From contig CALCHN010000015.1 in the NCBI GenBank assembly GCA_937901255.1, forward strand, positions 1 through 52,935: a stretch of 52,935 nt of DNA, written 5' to 3'. The notes beneath the pieces were generated by a model. The model did not search any database and had not been told where the DNA came from. It was given only the letters and a program-made list of their open reading frames with translations. Source of the stretch: an uncultured Flavobacteriales bacterium. GTDB lineage: Bacteria; Bacteroidota; Bacteroidia; Flavobacteriales_E; Vicingaceae. This document shows, in pieces, positions 51,107 through 52,935 of the stretch. Each line of letters starts with the position of its first letter. Positions within the stretch are counted from its first letter, which is position 1. Made by a program: the position numbers and the translations under genes.

Positions 51107-52935
51107 ATGATGAAAAAAATACTCCTAATATCATTTGCCGCATTAAGTTTAATGCTAAAAGCACAATCGGTACATATTACCAATACCTTATCAGAAAAAT
51201 TAGCTGTTGCGGACAATAACAGTCTTTTAAAAGTTAATTTAATTTTTAAAAATCAAGTTGATTTTCAGCAGATAAAACAGCAATTTAAGGAAAACAATAC
51301 ACCAATAGATGTTAGGGCAAAGCACGTAATGAAAACGGCCATGCAGTTAGCAGAAACTGAACAAAGTCAAATAGTACATTTATTAAATCAAAATGCAAGT
51401 AAAGTAAAATCTATTAAACAGTTTTGGTTAATTAACATGATGACTGTTGAAGTGGAGAAATCATTGCTAACTCAATTGTTAAATCATTCATTAATTGAAT
51501 ATGTCGAGGAGTATGATTATTTTCATTCTAAACCAATAGAAGTAGAAAAAGGTACAGAAGTACAAAAATCCATTAATGGAAATGAACCTGGGTTAGCAGC
51601 AATAAACGCACCTGCACTTTGGGCAATGGGATATACAGGTAGAGCAAGAAAGTTTTACAGTATAGATACAGGTGTTTGGCCAAATCATCCTGCTATTAGC
51701 GATGCTTGGCTTGGAAATTATCAACCAATAAATCAGGCATGGTATGCGGTAGATGCACCAACACCGGTAGATAAATCTAGTAGCCACGGAACGCATACCA
51801 CAGGAACAGTTCTAGGATTAGAGCAAGCAACAAACGATACTATTGGTGTTGCTTTTAATGCTTATTTTATGGCATCAGATCCTATTGTAGATAACATTGC
51901 ATTAATCAAACCACTCCCTGATTATATTGATGTTTTTGAGTTTGCTTTTAATCCAGATGGAGATACCTCTACTACACATGATATGCCTGATGCCATAAAC
52001 AATTCTTGGGGAATTGATACCCATAATGATACCACAATATGTGCAGGTTATGTAACTCAAATGTTTGATGCCATTGAGGCAGCAGGAATTGCCAATGTAT
52101 TTTCGGCAGGAAATGAAGGGCCGGGAGCTACAACCATTGGTCAGCCACAATATGTAACTACAGGACTAGTAAACACCTTTACAGTTGGAGCTGTAAATGG
52201 AGCAAATGCATCATTTCCCATAGCTAATTTTTCAAGTAGAGGACCATCTCCATGTCCGAATTTATCGGGTTCACTATTAATAAAACCTGAAGTGGTTGCT
52301 CCTGGAATGAATGTACGTTCTTGTATAGATCAAAATAATTATGCAAATTATAACGGGACATCAATGGCAGGACCACATGCTACTGGAGCTGTTTTATTGC
52401 TTAAGGAAGCTTTTCCAAACGTTGGTGGAGAAGATATTTTGTTAGCCTTGTATTATTCTGCAATCGATTTGGGAGTTGTAGGAGAAGATAATACTTATGG
52501 AATGGGAATGATAGATGTATTAGCGGCTTATAATTATTTGGCTCAAACACATACACCAACTCTTCCTAATAGTATTCCTTATGATTTAAGGATAACCGAA
52601 ATTCTTAATCCGACTAATACTATTCAATGTCAGCAAGATTTTAACCCAGTTGTAGTAGTTAAAAATACTGGCGATAGTACTATTTCTGATGTTTATTTTT
52701 CGTATCATTTAAATAATGAAGCACTTCATTATGATACGCTTACACGAATTTTAGCATCTGGAGATACAGCGCATGTTAGTTTACCAACTATTACCGCACA
52801 AGCTTTTGGAAATTATGAATTGCTTATTAAAGCAGCATTAGACACCAGTATTAATGAGATTGATTTTGTAAATAACCAACGAGCAGTGAGGTTTAACATT
52901 AGAGAAACATTATCCATTTTGCCTTTCTATGAAAA
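51107..52935 (+). CDS. Subtilisin-like serine protease (S8), 3' end outside window
   Basis: About 609 residues are visible before the window edge. A signal peptide (MMKKILLISFAALSLMLKAQ) is followed by a pro-region with an I9-like feel (to about residue 160). The S8 catalytic domain has the complete triad: Asp187 in YSIDTGVW, His227 in SSHGTHTTG and Ser419 in NGTSMAGPHA. The oxyanion Asn lies in VFSAGNEGPGA. After the catalytic domain a CARDB-like beta-sandwich begins (VVVVKNTGDSTISDVYFSY). Such enzymes in this phylum usually end in a type IX secretion sorting domain, which would lie beyond the window. The start could be either of two adjacent ATG codons (51107 or 51110). It is probably secreted and proteolytic. 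Confidence 0.93.
   Translation, partial: MMKKILLISFAALSLMLKAQSVHITNTLSEKLAVADNNSLLKVNLIFKNQVDFQQIKQQFKENNTPIDVRAKHVMKTAMQLAETEQSQIVHLLNQNASKVKSIKQFWLINMMTVEVEKSLLTQLLNHSLIEYVEEYDYFHSKPIEVEKGTEVQKSINGNEPGLAAINAPALWAMGYTGRARKFYSIDTGVWPNHPAISDAWLGNYQPINQAWYAVDAPTPVDKSSSHGTHTTGTVLGLEQATNDTIGVAFNAYFMASDPIVDNIALIKPLPDYIDVFEFAFNPDGDTSTTHDMPDAINNSWGIDTHNDTTICAGYVTQMFDAIEAAGIANVFSAGNEGPGATTIGQPQYVTTGLVNTFTVGAVNGANASFPIANFSSRGPSPCPNLSGSLLIKPEVVAPGMNVRSCIDQNNYANYNGTSMAGPHATGAVLLLKEAFPNVGGEDILLALYYSAIDLGVVGEDNTYGMGMIDVLAAYNYLAQTHTPTLPNSIPYDLRITEILNPTNTIQCQQDFNPVVVVKNTGDSTISDVYFSYHLNNEALHYDTLTRILASGDTAHVSLPTITAQAFGNYELLIKAALDTSINEIDFVNNQRAVRFNIRETLSILPFYE

Overview
The window is about 53 kb of AT-rich chromosome from a member of the Bacteroidota, most likely a Flavobacteriales-type marine or environmental bacterium. 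The main evidence is gene content: a Bacteroidota-type LptD, a DUF5063 protein, paired Y_Y_Y/propeller and TPR SpoIIE-type phosphatases, DUF4159, YfhO and a subtilase with a Bacteroidota-style exported architecture. Further support comes from the promoter style (TAnnTTTG -7 elements), the near absence of Shine-Dalgarno sequences, and the intergenic repeat families typical of this phylum. No rRNA, tRNA, CRISPR array or intact insertion sequence is visible.

Layout. 1-1.8 kb: oxidative-stress block (Fe/Mn superoxide dismutase, cut by the window edge; 2-Cys peroxiredoxin; PerR-like Fur regulator with a perfect 17-bp PerR-type box over its own promoter). 2.1-4.4 kb: small accessory island with two exported proteins of unknown function and a RhuM-family gene, the latter enclosed by a decayed direct duplication of neighbouring DNA. 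4.4-10.2 kb: ABC exporter, truA, DUF5063, prolyl oligopeptidase. 10.4-12.2 kb: Dps and a TPR lipoprotein. 12.4-17.3 kb: envelope genes (lptD, and divergently an amidase with an SPOR domain and an MlaD/MCE protein). 17.4-19.7 kb: Fe-S membrane protein plus HdrB-like cysteine-rich protein. 20-28 kb: signalling region with an exported TPR-caspase, a propeller-Y_Y_Y-SpoIIE phosphatase starting on the base after the caspase stop, and a convergent TPR-SpoIIE phosphatase.

28-34.9 kb: surface-glycan cluster (GT2, methyltransferase, Gfo/Idh oxidoreductase, NDP-hexose 2,3-dehydratase, GT4 and a divergent flippase). Together these suggest a 2-deoxysugar-containing polysaccharide or lipid-linked oligosaccharide. 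The TPR phosphatase is the last gene of the same minus-strand run. 35-38.6 kb: two adjacent signal peptidases and a VTT-domain membrane protein. 39-42.4 kb: purC, a HAD phosphatase and an MBOAT acyltransferase. 42.4-45.3 kb: rsmE, DUF4159 and Crp/Fnr genes in a tight run, then a prohibitin-like SPFH gene. 45.8-52.9 kb: clpB, followed by three successive terminator hairpins, then a YfhO-family membrane protein and the 5' part of a subtilisin-like protease.

The most unusual signals are: (i) a dispersed intergenic repeat family, two copies of which are 98/101 identical in opposite orientation 11 kb apart, with pieces of the family apparently translated in frame inside loops of the TPR-phosphatase gene; (ii) the caspase/propeller-phosphatase pair; (iii) the 2,3-dehydratase/ketoreductase pair in a Bacteroidota glycan cluster; (iv) the RhuM gene sandwiched between duplicated remnants; (v) frequent TTG/GTG start codons, at seven genes. 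Function calls come from reading the sequence and family knowledge only; no database search was run.
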